From Pestalotiopsis fici W106-1 (Eukaryota; Ascomycota; Sordariomycetes; Amphisphaeriales; Sporocadaceae), in assembly GCF_000516985.1 (NCBI RefSeq), contig NW_006917099.1, positions 186,001 through 250,000 on the forward strand: a stretch of DNA of 64,000 nucleotides, written 5' to 3'. The position numbers were made by a program, and so were the translations under genes. Each line of letters opens with the position of its first letter. The stretch's first letter is position 1. Positions 11,084 to 23,137 of the stretch are shown here, in pieces. The notes under the pieces are model-generated. The model saw only the letters and a program-made list of their open reading frames with translations, made no database searches and was not told the origin of the DNA.

Positions 11084-12779
11084 TTAATGGGCATGCGAAG
11101 TGAATGCAGTGCTGAGACCCAATAATGCCATGCCGAGAAATGCAAATAGAATGCTCATGTTGCGGTTGTGGTTCAAGCTCAGACTTTCCACAAAGAGCTG
11201 CAATGCCACGCTTGCCATGATACCAGCCGTGACTGCAAAGAGACAGCCATATGCCACATTGTCAGGCGTCATGTTGGTGTGTTTGGCGATCTTGAACCAA
11301 AGCACTGCGATACCAGCACCAAGTGGTTGACTCAAACCACCCAAGAGGAATGACCAGCCCATGGCCTTGAGTCGACTGTTGAGGGCCATGTACAGCGGTA
11401 GAGCCATGGCAAATCCCTCGGAGATGTTGTGCACAAATAGTGCAAGAAATACATTAAATCCAAGCGACGGGTTGGCATGGTTGGTCGCGTAAGTAATGAA
11501 GCCCTCGGGGAATTTGTGTAGGGCAATGGCAATCGAGGTTTGGAGTCCGATGGACAGATAGGCGTTCTCGGGGACGTGGTGATGGTGCTGTGCCTCCAAA
11601 TCGACCGAGTCCTCAGACACACAGTCGTCTTGTGGAACGCGGTTGTTACTCCAGTCGCGGCTGGGGCCTCGCGAGCGTGCTCGACTCGTACGTCGCTGTG
11701 GGGCCCATGTCTGGTGAGGCGCGAGCAACTCATTAGGCTCCTCACGCAGTGTCTGCATGTTTGCCTGAGCTGCTGTCTCCGTTGTAGTGCGCATAAAAGT
11801 CGGGGGTCGTGATAGGTTGGATGATGAACGACTGTTGACTGCCTTGAAGCATTCCTGCCCACATGGGTCTGAGAAGCCATGGCACGGTCCATTTGCATCG
11901 CAATTAGCTTTCGAATCAGCAGCAAACGACGTGACTCGTTTTGTGATGAGCTGTACCATCGATGGCCGTCTATTGACTGTGGCTTCTCTGGGGCGAGCTG
12001 GCTTTGAAGTCGCCGATTCTTCCGAGTTGTCATTTACCTCGGTGACAGCTTTTGATTGCTCTGTATCGTGGTCGTCATCGTGCATGAGGTCTCCTCCCAG
12101 CAGAGGAGTCGATTCGGTAGCATGTCCGTTTGCCCCATTCTCCTCGTGCACATGCTGGTGGCTAGGTTGGCGGTGCCTATGAAAGCTACCACCATGTGAG
12201 TGATGTCGATGAGCATCGCCATTATGGTGTGAGTGATCGTCCTCGGCCTGCTCCTTGTGAGTATGGTCGCAATCAACGACATGCGAAGGCAAAAAGCGAT
12301 GGCACAGTCGAGATATGATCTGGATACCCAAGAAACCGCCGACAAAAGAGCCAATCAGCAGAAACCCTGCTGGCTGCTCATCAAAGCCCCCTTTCTTGAG
12401 ATAGCTCTTGGCCTCGGGCAGCATGCTGTACAGGGACATGAATATCTGTGCATAATTGTTAGCCATCAAAGGTCCTTCCTTCGGTAATACTTTGGTGAGA
12501 GGTTGCCTACCATGACGCCGAAACTCAGGCTTAGCGACGAAGCCAAGAAAGCGTCGCTGTCCTGTACACGAAAGTTCTTCTTGCCCGGAAGTAGTCGGAC
12601 AAGCCAGTCAACACAAATGACGCTGGCGCCCAGAACACAAGCTGTCGCAAGAAGTCGGGTTAGCAATTGGCACAACGGCGTACAAAGTAATCGGGGTTTG
12701 CTTAGGGTCACTTACCAATGCCGCTCACAAGGGCCATGATCCAGCCTCTTGTGTCATTGTCCAACTCCATCGTCTCCAT
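11084..12779 (-). CDS. zrt3: ZIP family zinc transporter, vacuolar Zrt3 type
   Basis: Exons on the minus strand: 12716-12779, 12511-12641, 11084-12445; 518 residues. The N-terminal exons give METMELDNDTRGWIMALVSG and the membrane segments VLGASVICVDWLVRLLPG and DAFLASSLSLSFGVM. A long cytosolic-type loop of about 220 residues follows. It is rich in His (DDHSHHNGDAHRHHSHGG) and contains Ser/Arg stretches and Cys pairs. The C-terminal half carries the ZIP signatures HKFPEG (residues ~375-380) and HNISEG (~404-409) in consecutive membrane helices, then further helices to the end. Length fits yeast Zrt3, which releases zinc from the vacuole. That role is inferred from family resemblance. The His-rich loop is expected to bind zinc. 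An in-frame upstream ATG at 12890 would add about 37 residues but is not favoured. A site close to the Zap1 zinc-responsive element lies about 1 kb upstream (13760-13770). Confidence 0.9.
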
Positions 12780-15252
12780 GATGACCGACCAGGTAGCCTC
12801 GCCTCCAAGGTGCTCGAGAGAATCGAGTTTAATCTTGCAGGTTGGGTGCAGCGAAACCAGGTGCTGCTGCACACACTCTCTAGGACGCAAAAATCAATGT
12901 CATGAACTGTGATGTATACAAGGAAATGATGTAGCAATCTCGAAACAAGAGTCTCTGAAGAAGCAGGCGAATAGGGTCGGGCGTGGAGGAATTCGAGTTG
13001 AGTAGTGGGCGAGAATGGAAAGATCCAAGGTCAATCAATAGATTGTATGGCAATATGTTGGGCTTTCTGGCAGGCGGTGTCCTACCTAGAGGGATTCCAG
13101 TCCCGCTTGATTGGTACAAAGTAGTGTCGCCCGGTCAGTGGGTAGGTGTTGTGTTGATGATGGCATAGGCAGAAGAAGCGCCAAGGTGGTCCGGCGGGCT
13201 TGAGGGTAGTAGCTAAGGTAGGGGGGTTTCTGAGAACCTTGAGGGACCACCACGGGCTACCCCCAGCCTATCACAATCGCCCGGAATCGACGAGAACCGC
13301 TTTCATGGGCAGAGGGAACAATGGTCTGTCTGAATGGATCGTTGCACAAGGTTGCTTATTTCCACCTGTGAAACAAACGGTATCAATGTGCAAGTACACA
13401 CCCCTTCTTCTATTTTTCTACTTTTCTAGTGATGCACAAGAACTCATAACTCCTTACTGTCAACAGAGGGAGGCTTCAAGGCTAGCACTGCATACAACCT
13501 ACAACGATGCGATGATGACCCTCGACCCCCGTCGCGCCTGGCGGCACTTATTATACTAGGTCAGACCCATGATCTAGTATCTGGCGCACATGCAGGAACG
13601 GTGAGAACAACAAAGGAAACCCACGGGCTGCCAAAGAAGAGCTGACAAAGATGCACATATCCGCAATGGGCTGGGCAGCTTGGCAGACCCCCAACCGCCT
13701 CAATACCCTCCCAAAGCCCACCTTTTGTTCTCCAACTTATACCATCGTACCTTGTCGACACCTTGAAGATTCAAAAGACATTTGTTAGGCATGTGGGTGC
13801 GTGGATGCGTATGGAGATGTGATTGACTCAATCCAGTGCAGAGCGCTGACAGCACAATGGGGCCGGCCTAGTCAAACCCGTTGTGTATTTCGGGCGCGAT
13901 CATTGTATCACAAGCCCTCTATCCATCCAGGTGGTCTGTCACACGCAGCCTGACCTCGAAATGTCCATGTCCCAAGTATCCTATCTAGCCTTATTAATGC
14001 GTTCAGCCGCGTGTGCAAAGTAATGGTAGTTACATTTACAAAGCCCATTTGGATTCTAAACCTTTCTTATCCAGCACAGACAGGCAAGGTTTCTTGCAAT
14101 GACGTAGGTGTATCTTCACAGTCAAGGGTCCTTGCCAATATGAGCGACGAACAAGGACTTTCGATTTGGTCAGCACCTTGCTTGTTGCTGATCTGGGGTC
14201 CTGGGTTCCATAGTCGGTGCTTCTAACCGCCGACCAGCGGGGTGTACACTGCACGACGTGTCAGGCGGGGCATAAGTGAGAGAGAGCATCAGTGCTTGCA
14301 TCCATTTTTTGCAGTTCCTTTGATACATGATTGCAAGGAATTGTTTCTTAGGAACCATACGCGGGCTCTCAAGTCCAATGTTTCTCTGCATGTTCCTGGC
14401 TTTCCTACGTGTTACGTACTTGCATTTGGCTGTTTCCTCCAATGGGACTCGAGCCTGTGCATCGGGCACTGATTACACAGAAAGTCATATCAAGTACGGT
14501 AACCGTGACCAGCTAATCAGAGCGCATGAGTTCCTACACATCAAATGCCAGCTTTGGTCGCCTTTAGACTGCTCAGTTGAGTGGTGGACAATAGCTGGTA
14601 ATTTCGTCATACCTATGAGGACCATAAACAGAGTCCTGGTCATGCCTACTTACATATAGGCCTCCAGATATCAAGTAACCAGAGAAACGCCGTCTTGAGT
14701 GCTGACTGTGGCTCTGCGATCCCGCGTACTGATCAACAGGCCAGTGCAGATGATGTTTGCTGGGCTGCCCAAGTGATCTTGCGGCTCCGGTGCTCATCGT
14801 CCACTAACAGACGCCCAACCGGTCCCAGAGAGAGACAACCCGTTATGACCCGCAACCTGTAGCGTTGCACCAGGTCAATGCCCCTTGCCGCGTACCTAAG
14901 TGCTAAAGCAGGGGCCCTATTGCCGTCAATCCACATTCTTCAGCCCTGCAATCGCGCTGGAAGCTGGGAGCGCGTTTGCTACCAAGCATCTCAGAAATTT
15001 CTCCGCGTCCCCCCAATCCAGTCACTCTCATCTGAGACATACCGACCAACAGGTGCGCACACCAACCCAACACCACGAGGCGCTGTCAACTACCGCGTGG
15101 ACCTCGCTGTACTCATACACCACACGCCTGACTGCCCAGTCATTCTTGTCAGCAGCGACAAAGATACGAAAGCCTCCAGCTTCCTTCTCCCCTGTATAAA
15201 ACCACCACGGCCAGGATCGCTCCCCAGAGGGAGCCGTGAGATCTCGTTCAAG
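12780..15252. other. Divergent intergenic region between zrt3 and nuc1, 2.5 kb
   Basis: Holds the promoters of the minus-strand ZIP transporter and the plus-strand nuclease. A zinc-response-like site is noted at 13760-13770. The last 375 nt (14878-15252) are open in frame with the nuclease. Other ORFs are short and featureless. Confidence 0.4.
13760..13770. promoter_or_regulatory. Candidate zinc-responsive element (Zap1-like)
   Basis: ACCTTGAAGAT matches 10 of 11 positions of the yeast Zap1 consensus ACCTTNAAGGT. It lies 981 nt upstream of the ZIP transporter start. Yeast ZRT3 is a Zap1 target. A weaker 9/11 match occurs near 13238. One site in 2.5 kb can occur by chance. Confidence 0.25.
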
Positions 15253-16326
15253 ATGTCCAAGACAACATTTGCTATCATTGCTGCGGCGAGCGCAGGAGCC
15301 GGTGCCGCCATTACTGCAAGCATGTACAGCCTACGTCCCGAGCGCAAGCTCGAAACCAACACGATATCTACAACTACAACCACTATATCTACAGGCGCCT
15401 CCGCGCCCATTCCCATCCCCGGGAAGCAGGCCTTTGCGCAGCCAGGCCAGCCCGGCGGTCTCTCAACGTCTGCACCCGCCACGCTGCTGGGAGGTGCCCC
15501 CGTCGACCCCTCGGGCGTCTTCGAATATGGCTTCCCGGGCCCCGTATCCGACATCGCGACGCGCGCCGCACTCGTCTCCTCCTTTGACCGGCGGACGCGC
15601 AACCCGCACTGGGTGGTCGAGCACATTACGCCGGCATCGCTGGCACAACGCGACGGCGACCGCAAGCACAGCGCCTTTGTCGAGGATGAGGGCGTGCCCG
15701 ACAAGTTCCGCGCCAAGCTGAAGGACTACTTTCGCTCGGGCTACGACCGTGGCCACCAGGTGCCCGCCGCCGACTGCAAGTGGTCCCAGGCCGCCATGGA
15801 CGACACCTTTTACCTGACCAACATGTGCCCCCAAGTCGGCGAGGGCTTCAACCGCGACTACTGGGCGCACTTTGAGGACTTCTGCCGTCGCCTTACGGTC
15901 CGATACCCCAGCGTCCGTATCGTCACGGGCCCGCTATACCTGCCCAAGAAAGACCCCGTTGACAACAAGTGGTATGTCCGGTACGAGATGATTGGCAACC
16001 CGCCCAACGTGGCCGTGCCCACACACTTTTACAAGGTCATCTTTGCCGAAGCCGCCCCAGGCACCGCCGCGGGCCCCGTCGCCATTGGCGCCTTTGTCTT
16101 GCCCAACGCGCCCATCCCCAACGAGAAGCCCATTACCGACTTTGAGGTACCCGTCGAGGCCGTCGAGCGCGCCAGTGGTCTCGAGTTTGCCTCCAAGCTT
16201 CCCGTCGCCAGGAGGAAGCGATTGTGTGCCGACACTACTTGCGCTCTCGTCATCAAAGATTATGCCGAGAGACAAAAGGCATTTAACAAGTCGACCGCTG
16301 CGCCGTTGCCCGCCCCCAAGCGGTGA
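15253..16326 (+). CDS. nuc1: Mitochondrial DNA/RNA non-specific endonuclease (NUC1 / EndoG family)
   Basis: Single exon, 357 residues from the ATG at 15253. The N-terminus (MSKTTFAIIAAASAGAGAAI) is hydrophobic with few acidic residues, fitting inner-membrane or intermembrane-space targeting. A Thr/Pro/Gly-rich linker follows. The catalytic domain starts near residue 85. It carries the DRGH motif (residues 165-168, His168 as general base) and the metal-binding stretch NMCPQVGEGFNRDYW, hallmarks of the His-Me finger NUC1/EndoG nucleases. Length is close to yeast Nuc1 (329 aa). Known roles are mitochondrial nucleic-acid turnover and DNA degradation during cell death. The frame is open upstream to an ATG at 14878, which would give 482 residues; the shorter start is preferred because it places the targeting-like segment at the N-terminus. 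Convergent with pfs2. Confidence 0.93.
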   Translation: MSKTTFAIIAAASAGAGAAITASMYSLRPERKLETNTISTTTTTISTGASAPIPIPGKQAFAQPGQPGGLSTSAPATLLGGAPVDPSGVFEYGFPGPVSDIATRAALVSSFDRRTRNPHWVVEHITPASLAQRDGDRKHSAFVEDEGVPDKFRAKLKDYFRSGYDRGHQVPAADCKWSQAAMDDTFYLTNMCPQVGEGFNRDYWAHFEDFCRRLTVRYPSVRIVTGPLYLPKKDPVDNKWYVRYEMIGNPPNVAVPTHFYKVIFAEAAPGTAAGPVAIGAFVLPNAPIPNEKPITDFEVPVEAVERASGLEFASKLPVARRKRLCADTTCALVIKDYAERQKAFNKSTAAPLPAPKR

Positions 16327-17107
16327 TGATTTACGACCCTCGACATATCTATAGAGAAGGAAACTACAGGATGACAAACAATAATAACGAAGGAAATCGG
16401 ATTGTCACATTATAGAATCTCAGCATTTGTCTTATTCCTGCATATGGATTTTCTGCCAACTCAGACGAGCCTGGACAGGGGTGGATGCGCACTTGTCCCT
16501 TCCTTTTGTGTTTGAATCCTTTTTGAGATTTTGGCGAACAATTTACACAGGAGCAGTCTTTGTAATATAGATTGAGAAACATCTGGCTTGGATTATCAGG
16601 ACATACGGGAACAGCATTGGCACAGTACCAGCACAGCATCGCGTCGCATTGCATTACTAGGTAGTATAGCATTAACACCTGGTTTACTAGGAACCAAGGG
16701 GAACAGACTTCCAAGTTGTCAACATGTACATCGTTGCGAGTCAGTTAGCAGACTCGACGAGATAGTATATTGAGCTTCATGCTTCTGACCAGGGACCCTT
16801 AATCGCTCATGACTGAAGAAACGCTCCTATAAACGCCTTGGGTATTGTTGGCCCAATTTTTCCAGAAATTATCCAGGCACTCCTCTAGAAATACAAGCCA
16901 TGCTTTTCTGATCAGTGACTTTTCTTTACCCCGGCCTCGGATCGACTAATTTCACATTGTATTGAATTCGTCTTCGACCTCAATCAACCCTTGTTATCTT
17001 GAGGTGACATCTTAATTAGGGACCTGCTTTGGTTCCTTTTTCCTTTTTCAGGACCTGCCTCGAGATGGTCCTCGGGGCTGTCCTCGGCATTCGTGACTGG
17101 TTTTTTC
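16327..17107. other. Convergent intergenic region, 0.8 kb
   Basis: Lies between the stops of nuc1 (plus) and pfs2 (minus), so it should contain both 3' UTRs. No further gene is seen. Confidence 0.5.
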
Positions 17108-19005
17108 TTAGCGAATGCGAGTGTAATTTCCGCGTTTCTGTTCTGCCTTCAGGCTTTCCTCTTGACTAGGAAGGGGGGCTCTTCTGCGGCCTCCAGCATC
17201 AAAAGCAGAACCGTCGGCGCCATTCGGTGGCATTGGCGGTGGAGGAAAGCCAGGCGGGAATTGAAAGTTGGGAGGGGGAACCATCCCGGGTGGCAGCATG
17301 CCAGGCGGCGGGGGCAATGGAACACCAGCTTTCTGCATCATCTCTGTGATCCTAGCAAAGGCTTCGGGATCGTTGGGATCCATGCCAGGTATGGGAGGAG
17401 GTGGAGCAGCGCCATTCAGATTGGGAGGTATCGGGAACGGAAGAGGCGGTGGCACGACACCGGACGCACCGACGCCGGGAATCTGTGGCAGAGGCGGTGG
17501 GACGCCATTGGCAGGTAAACTGAGACCTGGCAGACCCGGTAAACCCGGGAGACCTGCGGGCTGTTGACTCTTGGCTGGCATTTTCTGGTCGACGAGTCCT
17601 TCTGCTTCGTCCTCGAGCTCTTGCTCTTCCTCTTCTTGCCGTTGGCGACGTGCATCACGGCGATGCCATGTTCCTTGAGCCTCGGCAGCAGCCTCCCCAA
17701 TGTGATATCTGTCGTGGAATACCTCCGCGTCCCCAGGTCTAGCCCGCGACCAGAATCTCGTAATACGATCGTTGGATCCGGAGGCTAGAATGTGGCCTAG
17801 TGGGTGCCAATCAAGCGACCATATGGCATAATCATGCGCAAACGGTATTTTGTGCGCGGGATACAGAGTTTGCGCCGGTGCTGAAGATGGATCCGCGCTC
17901 TCGTAAGGGCTAACACTTATAGGTTGACCTGCTGGAGTATTCGGTTCGTCCAAAAGGTAGTGGAATAGAGAGCCCTCGGAGCCTCCAGTGCTCAGAAGGT
18001 TGGGGTGGATGGGATGCCATGCAAGGGTCGAAATGTCCTTTTCGTGACCTTTCAATAAACATACGTCCTTCATCATTCGCAAGTCAAAGACTCTTGCTGT
18101 TTGATCCCGAGCAGAAGTTGCCAAGCAATTTCCACGGACTCGCTCGAACAATGTTTTTGTAATGGTGTTCTTGTGCCCATGCAGCGTACGCAAGCATCGT
18201 CCAGGCGCTCTCGGATCCCATAACTTGACCAGATGGTCCTTTGATCCGGAAACGATAAGCCCCATGGTAGGATGCCAATCACAGCTTTTTGCATCCCAGC
18301 CGTGGCCTTTAAGCTCGCGTTCCTCGACACCACCGGTAAAGTCAAAAATTCTCACTTTGGAATCATCCGAGGCAGTAACAAATTTGGAGTCGTTGGGGCT
18401 GAAGGCAAGATCTCTGATTGGATCGTGAGAAACCTGAATAGCTTTGACATTGTTGAAGTTTGGCTGCCAGTACTTGATAGTACCATCGTGATCGGCGGAT
18501 ATCAGCCAGTCATCACTGTGAGAGTAGGCCATGGCCCGAATGGCAACATCGTGAGCCTGCATAATTGTCTCAAAGTTGAACCCAGTGCCATTCCACAGGG
18601 TGAACTCTCCGCTTGTGGACGCGGTCAGCAACCGACGGCCCTCTGGTGTCCATCGCACAACGTTGACGGGATGCTTGATTTTGTTGAGCGATGAGTGTAA
18701 GTGTTTTGCAGGAACGGAATCTGCAGGACTGGTAACTCTGGCCAGCGGTGGGAGCATCTTGAGGAGGGATCAGCATTACATTTTCCAGTGTGCCAGGCCG
18801 TCCCCCGAAGGCTACCTACATCGACAATATAGCTGGCGCTGGGGCGCTCAGCCTCGCCCTTGAAGGAACCCTGGTACCGCGGCCGGCGATCGCGAATCCA
18901 GTGCACCATGGTGGCGCCATAATCAGTGACTGGGCGCCGACCTCTGGCCCTTACAAAGCCGATGCCATCAGGCCCGTGATCACCTCCGCGCGGTTCGTAG
19001 GCCAT
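17108..19005 (-). CDS. pfs2: Polyadenylation factor subunit Pfs2 (WD40, cleavage/polyadenylation complex)
   Basis: Two exons: 18820-19005 (62 codons) and 17108-18757 (549 codons), split by a 62-nt intron with a GTAGGT donor; 611 residues. Exon 1 holds the conserved [18 protein letters not shown] segment and ends SYIVD, joining [11 protein letters not shown] of exon 2. Seven WD40 repeats are visible from about residue 90 to 420 ([53 protein letters not shown] and others). They are followed by an acidic/Gln coiled stretch and a long Pro/Gly/Met-rich tail with PPPP runs. Pfs2 bridges subunits of the mRNA 3'-end cleavage and polyadenylation factor in the nucleus. The Pro-rich C-terminal extension is typical of filamentous-fungal orthologues. 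Expression is presumably constitutive. Confidence 0.95.
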
Positions 19006-20998
19006 CGCGTCGATATTGCCAGAATAAGCTATGTGACGACTACGATGCCCAAGTCATGTGAGCTGTGTGGCTTGCGTCGCCTGTGATGAATGGTACAAGT
19101 ATGACAAAATAGAGATGATGCTGGTGAGGAATGTGGCTGGCGTCACATGAGCCTACGTAGCAAGACACAAAACACCAGACAGATGGACGAGGCTGATGGC
19201 AAGTATGGAATTGCTGTGAGAAAGAGCTCCACTCCTGTTCGCTGATGGGTTACTGCTGGCACGCACGCGGAATGGGCTTGGCTTGGGGGTGGTCGATTGC
19301 AGGCGGCGCGCGCGCGCTGGGCTTGAGTTCAGTCAGACACGCGCAGAGAAAATCCACCAGATGAGCTTTTGAGCTTTAGCTTGAGCTCCAAGGCCCCCAA
19401 GCTGGCCTGGAGGGGTAGGTACAGCAGGCACGTTCCTACTCTGTAGGTAGCCCGGTTTTCGTTTTCTTATCTTTTCGATAACGCCAACGAGATGAACCAG
19501 CTGGCAACACTTAGACAGCCCGGAATCACCCGTGACGTGATTCCCTCTTCATTTGGAATGTAGTTGTTAATATTGGAGGTGACACTGATGTTCACTGGCT
19601 AATTCCGATCATAGGGAATCAATTTGCGCTACTAAGACAAAAGGCAGATTTGCAACACATACTCGAGTTCTGTACCCCATATGTGCAAGCAGAAGTTATT
19701 TTATTTACTCGACATGTCATACTCAAAGTTGCACTTTATTGATAATCACTACAGCACTCATTCACCCCTTTATGAAGAAAAGTCTGGCCTCCTAGTACGT
19801 AGACAACCCGCCGGTAACCGAGCCGACAACCTCCGAGGCAAGGTGAATTGAACTGTTGGAACTGTCCTCTGTCTCTCCAGCGCCAGTGCTTTCCCTTTCA
19901 CAGTGGCCAGGCGGCCCTATATCTGTGTGCTTTCAGTCAATGAATTCCTGAATCCACAACGTTCGCAATCACATGCGTCAGCCCACATACGTCTTGGCAT
20001 ATCAGAGCCCTGACATTTTCGAGATCGCCAGGGTCTGAATGCAATATGCCAGTAAATGGCAAAGGGACAAACAATATCCAATCGCTGCTAAACTCGCGTC
20101 CGGAGTAGATTTCGTCAAAACATTTTGCCAGTACTATTATCTGCACAGCGGTGTTATTACGGGCACACACATACCGAGAGAATGAGAGAGATTGGAGTAG
20201 ATAGCAACATTCCAGTCTTGCCCATCCAATGCCCATGCCAACCAAATGCAAATGCAAATGCAGATGCAGCCTAGCAGCACAACCCTCGAGCTATCTACTA
20301 CCTACATTACCTACGTACATCCTGCAGTGGCTAGCCGACCGCGAGCTGTGGTATGATTTGACTGCTGCAGCATTTCCCCTCTGTCGCTTCACCCTGGATA
20401 ACAACCTTGGAAAACTCAATTGCGTCTGGCCAGAAAGGAGCTTGCTTGGCACTCAGGTAGCCCAGGCCAGCTCTCCCTCCTGTCCATACGTTTCCCTTTT
20501 TCCCTTGCCTAGAGCTACGTAGCCCAAGGGCGGAGCCGCCGCGGGAGACCGGCAGTCCTTGATGTTCATTATCATTTAAATTATCTTCATTGCGCAACAC
20601 AAGAACCCATAATATTTACTTCTCAACCTTCCCGCATTGCGCGGCAGCAAATGAGAGTCGCAAACCTTGGGTCTGATCACTGCAACGAAGACACCAAGCC
20701 CATTTTCCTTATCAGAGACACCTTGCCTGAGGAGCTTGGAAGTATAGCTCGGCGCGGCGCCCTGGAACTCGCCATCAGCATTTTTTTTTTTTAGAGTTTG
20801 GAGGGGTATCCAGCTATCAGTGACGAAACTCTAAAGCATCTCGGGTCAACGCAAACAATCTTCCATAAGTCGATCCGAACCACCCAGCCGACTTCACATC
20901 ACCTCATCATCAAGTATTTGCCTGCCTGCTTTCTTTGCTCATGTGTTGGTGCCCTGCCAATTAGTGACTGGGAAAGAGGATCGTTTTGGAGGGTTTCC
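19006..20998. other. Divergent intergenic region between pfs2 and the DGAT1 gene, 2 kb
   Basis: Promoter region for both flanking genes. Contains a short GC alternation (about 19305-19318) and otherwise only small ORFs. No tRNA or repeat was identified. Confidence 0.4.
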
Positions 20999-22735
20999 AT
21001 GAATCCTGCTACAGAAGAGACAGCAAGCACCATGGAATCAGCAACCTCTACGAGCGTGGAGACGGCCACCTCCCCAATTTCAAGCCGTAGACGCGAGGTA
21101 TCCGGCACGCAGCAGCAGCAGCAGAATGCCAATGAGCCTACAAGGACTGGCCGCGCAAATGGGGCACCGACCTTTGTGAGGAGATACAGACATGTTGCAG
21201 CCATTCACTCCAAGACGCAACCATCAACGTTGAGCCACGATGCTGCCGCGGCCCCTAGCTTTCTCGGTTTTCGAAATTTGATGGTCATCACTCTTGGTAT
21301 GATTGCTGCACCAACTCCTATCCAGGATCAGGCCCATGCTCACCATTGCTTTTAGTTGCGGGAAACCTTCGTTTGGTCATTGAGAACCTGCAGCGGGTAA
21401 GCTATATTCTGTGCTACCCTTTCCAACGGTTTACCTGGCTTACACCAGTCGTTAGTATGGCAACTTAATTTGTCTAAACTGCCATGGCTTCCGGAAACAC
21501 GACGTTTTACTGGGACTTGGTCTTTACTTTGTGATACCATGCTTTTTGTGGGTTGCCCACTCCATCGAGCTCTTTGCTGCACAACAGGCCAAGGCATCAC
21601 GAGCTCTGGCCGTTCGCAGAGGCGGCTCGGCCAGCCCCACGGAAGACCAAGCCGAGTCCTTCAGGGCCATGTGGATCAGGGTGAGATGGTTGCATGGGCT
21701 CAACGCCACCTTGGCATTGAGTTTAACCAGCTGGGTAGTCTACAGCTACATTCACCACCCACTGATAGGTACTGCGACTGAAGTGCATGCCATCATCGTC
21801 TGGCTGAAGACGGCTTCTTATGCCCTGACCAACCGAGATCTCCGCCATGCCTACCTTCATCCGGTGAAGGGCGAATTGGCCGCGCTTCCCGAGATTTACT
21901 CCAAGTGTCCTTACCCCGAAAACATCACCATGAGCAATCTGGCTTACTTTTGGTGGGCGCCGACTCTTGTATATCAGCCAGTCTACCCCCGGACCGAAAA
22001 GATACGCTGGAGGTTTGTATTCAAGCGCATTGGCGAGGCTGTCTGCTTGAGCGTATTCATTTGGTTCTGCAGCGCCCAGTATGCGGCTCCCGTCCTGCAA
22101 AACTCACTAAACAGCATGAGCACTCTCCGTGTTGCTTCCATTGTGGAAAGGCTGCTGAAGCTATCAACAATCTCCCTCGTCATCTGGCTCGCGGGCTTCT
22201 TTGCTCTTTTCCAGTCTACCCTGAATGCTTTGGCCGAAATCACTAGATTCGGCGATCGAAACTTCTACGACGACTGGTGGAATGCGACCAGTCTGCGCGA
22301 CTATTGGAACATGTGGAACAAACCTGTACATGCTTTTATGAGGCGACATGTCTACTCTCCCATGATGGGGAGGGGATATGGCCAAACCCGCAGTTTTCTC
22401 GCAGTTTTCTTTGTCTCGGCCGTCTTGCACGAGATGGCTGTCGGAGTGCCCACACACAATATCATTGGTAAGTCTTTTTTTTTCTTTCTTCGTGCAGTAG
22501 TGCAATCTTGCTGACTGGGCATATAGGCGTGGCCTTTCTAGGCATGATGATGCAACTGCCATTAATTGTGATGACAGACTTGGTCAAGAAGTTTGTGGGC
22601 GAGCCACGAGGCAAGATTGTTGGAAATTGCACATTTTGGATCACCTTTACCATTCTTGGCCAGCCTTTCGCCGCATTGATCTACTACTATGCCTGGCAGG
22701 CCAAGTTTGGAAGCGTGAGCAAGATCAAGGCATGA
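20999..22735 (+). CDS. Diacylglycerol O-acyltransferase, DGAT1-type MBOAT enzyme
   Basis: Four exons: 20999-21296, 21356-21396 (41 nt), 21456-22467, 22527-22735; 519 residues; all junctions keep phase. The first ~85 residues are hydrophilic with a short poly-Gln. The first membrane segment begins FRNLMVITLVAGNLRLVIEN. The MBOAT family motif FYDDWWN is at residues 383-389 and the presumed catalytic His is His438 in VLHEMAVGVP. The segment YFWWAPTLVYQPVYPR and the C-terminal AFLGMMMQLPL resemble DGAT1 more than the sterol acyltransferases Are1/Are2. The expected reaction is transfer of an acyl group from acyl-CoA to diacylglycerol in the ER, making triacylglycerol for lipid droplets. Sterol acyltransferase activity is the alternative. 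The start is the first ATG in frame; the upstream ATG near 20940 is out of frame. Confidence 0.92.
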
Positions 22736-23038
22736 TTTATTACTTTGATGCCGTGTCTATAGAGGTTAGTTGAACCTCATGACTGAAGAAAAGTTCTTAC
22801 CTTTCGACTTACCGCATAAACACTCTCTTAATGTGGTAGAATGGCGCTCTTGTTTCTTGGGTCGAAAGTGGAATAAGTTACGATTAGAACAATATATCGA
22901 TCTCGACATGTAGAGCTAGCTGTACTAGAATTTCCGTGGTACGAAACAAAAACCACGCTGTGTCGATATGAACATTTCTTGACATTGAATAGAAACTATC
23001 TTGATCTGCATTAAGACCACTTGTTCGTCAACGACCAC
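22736..23038. other. Intergenic between DGAT1 gene and tRNA-Leu
   Basis: This stretch of about 300 bases is AT-rich and should include the 3' UTR of the acyltransferase gene. No other feature. Confidence 0.4.
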
Positions 23039-23137
23039 GGTGAGATGGCCGAGTTGGTTATGGCGCCAGGTTAAGGTCACCTTAACACCTACTTCCTGGT
23101 ACGGAAACGTGCGTGGGTTCAAGTCCCACTCTCATCA
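23039..23137 (+). tRNA. tRNA-Leu (anticodon AAG) with a 17-nt intron
   Basis: The acceptor stem pairs 23039-23045 (GGTGAGA) with 23130-23136 (TCTCATC), one G-U, then discriminator A23137. The D arm has GCC/GGC. The anticodon stem CCAGG (23066-23070) pairs with CCTGG (23095-23099), loop anticodon AAG at 23073-23075. The T arm GTGGG-TTCAAGT-CCCAC (23113-23129) is perfect. A long variable arm between anticodon and T stems fits the class II leucine tRNA. An intron sits at the usual place one base 3' of the anticodon (about 23077-23093). It contains CCTTAA, which can pair with the TTAAGG of the anticodon loop, as in other intron-bearing pre-tRNAs. It decodes CUU (and CUC through inosine). Confidence 0.93.

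Noticed and set aside
16806..22795. 16-nt identity CTCATGACTGAAGAAA at about 16807 and 22778, both in 3' flanking DNA
   Set aside because: A single 16-nt match is expected by chance about once in a window of this size; no extension on either side.
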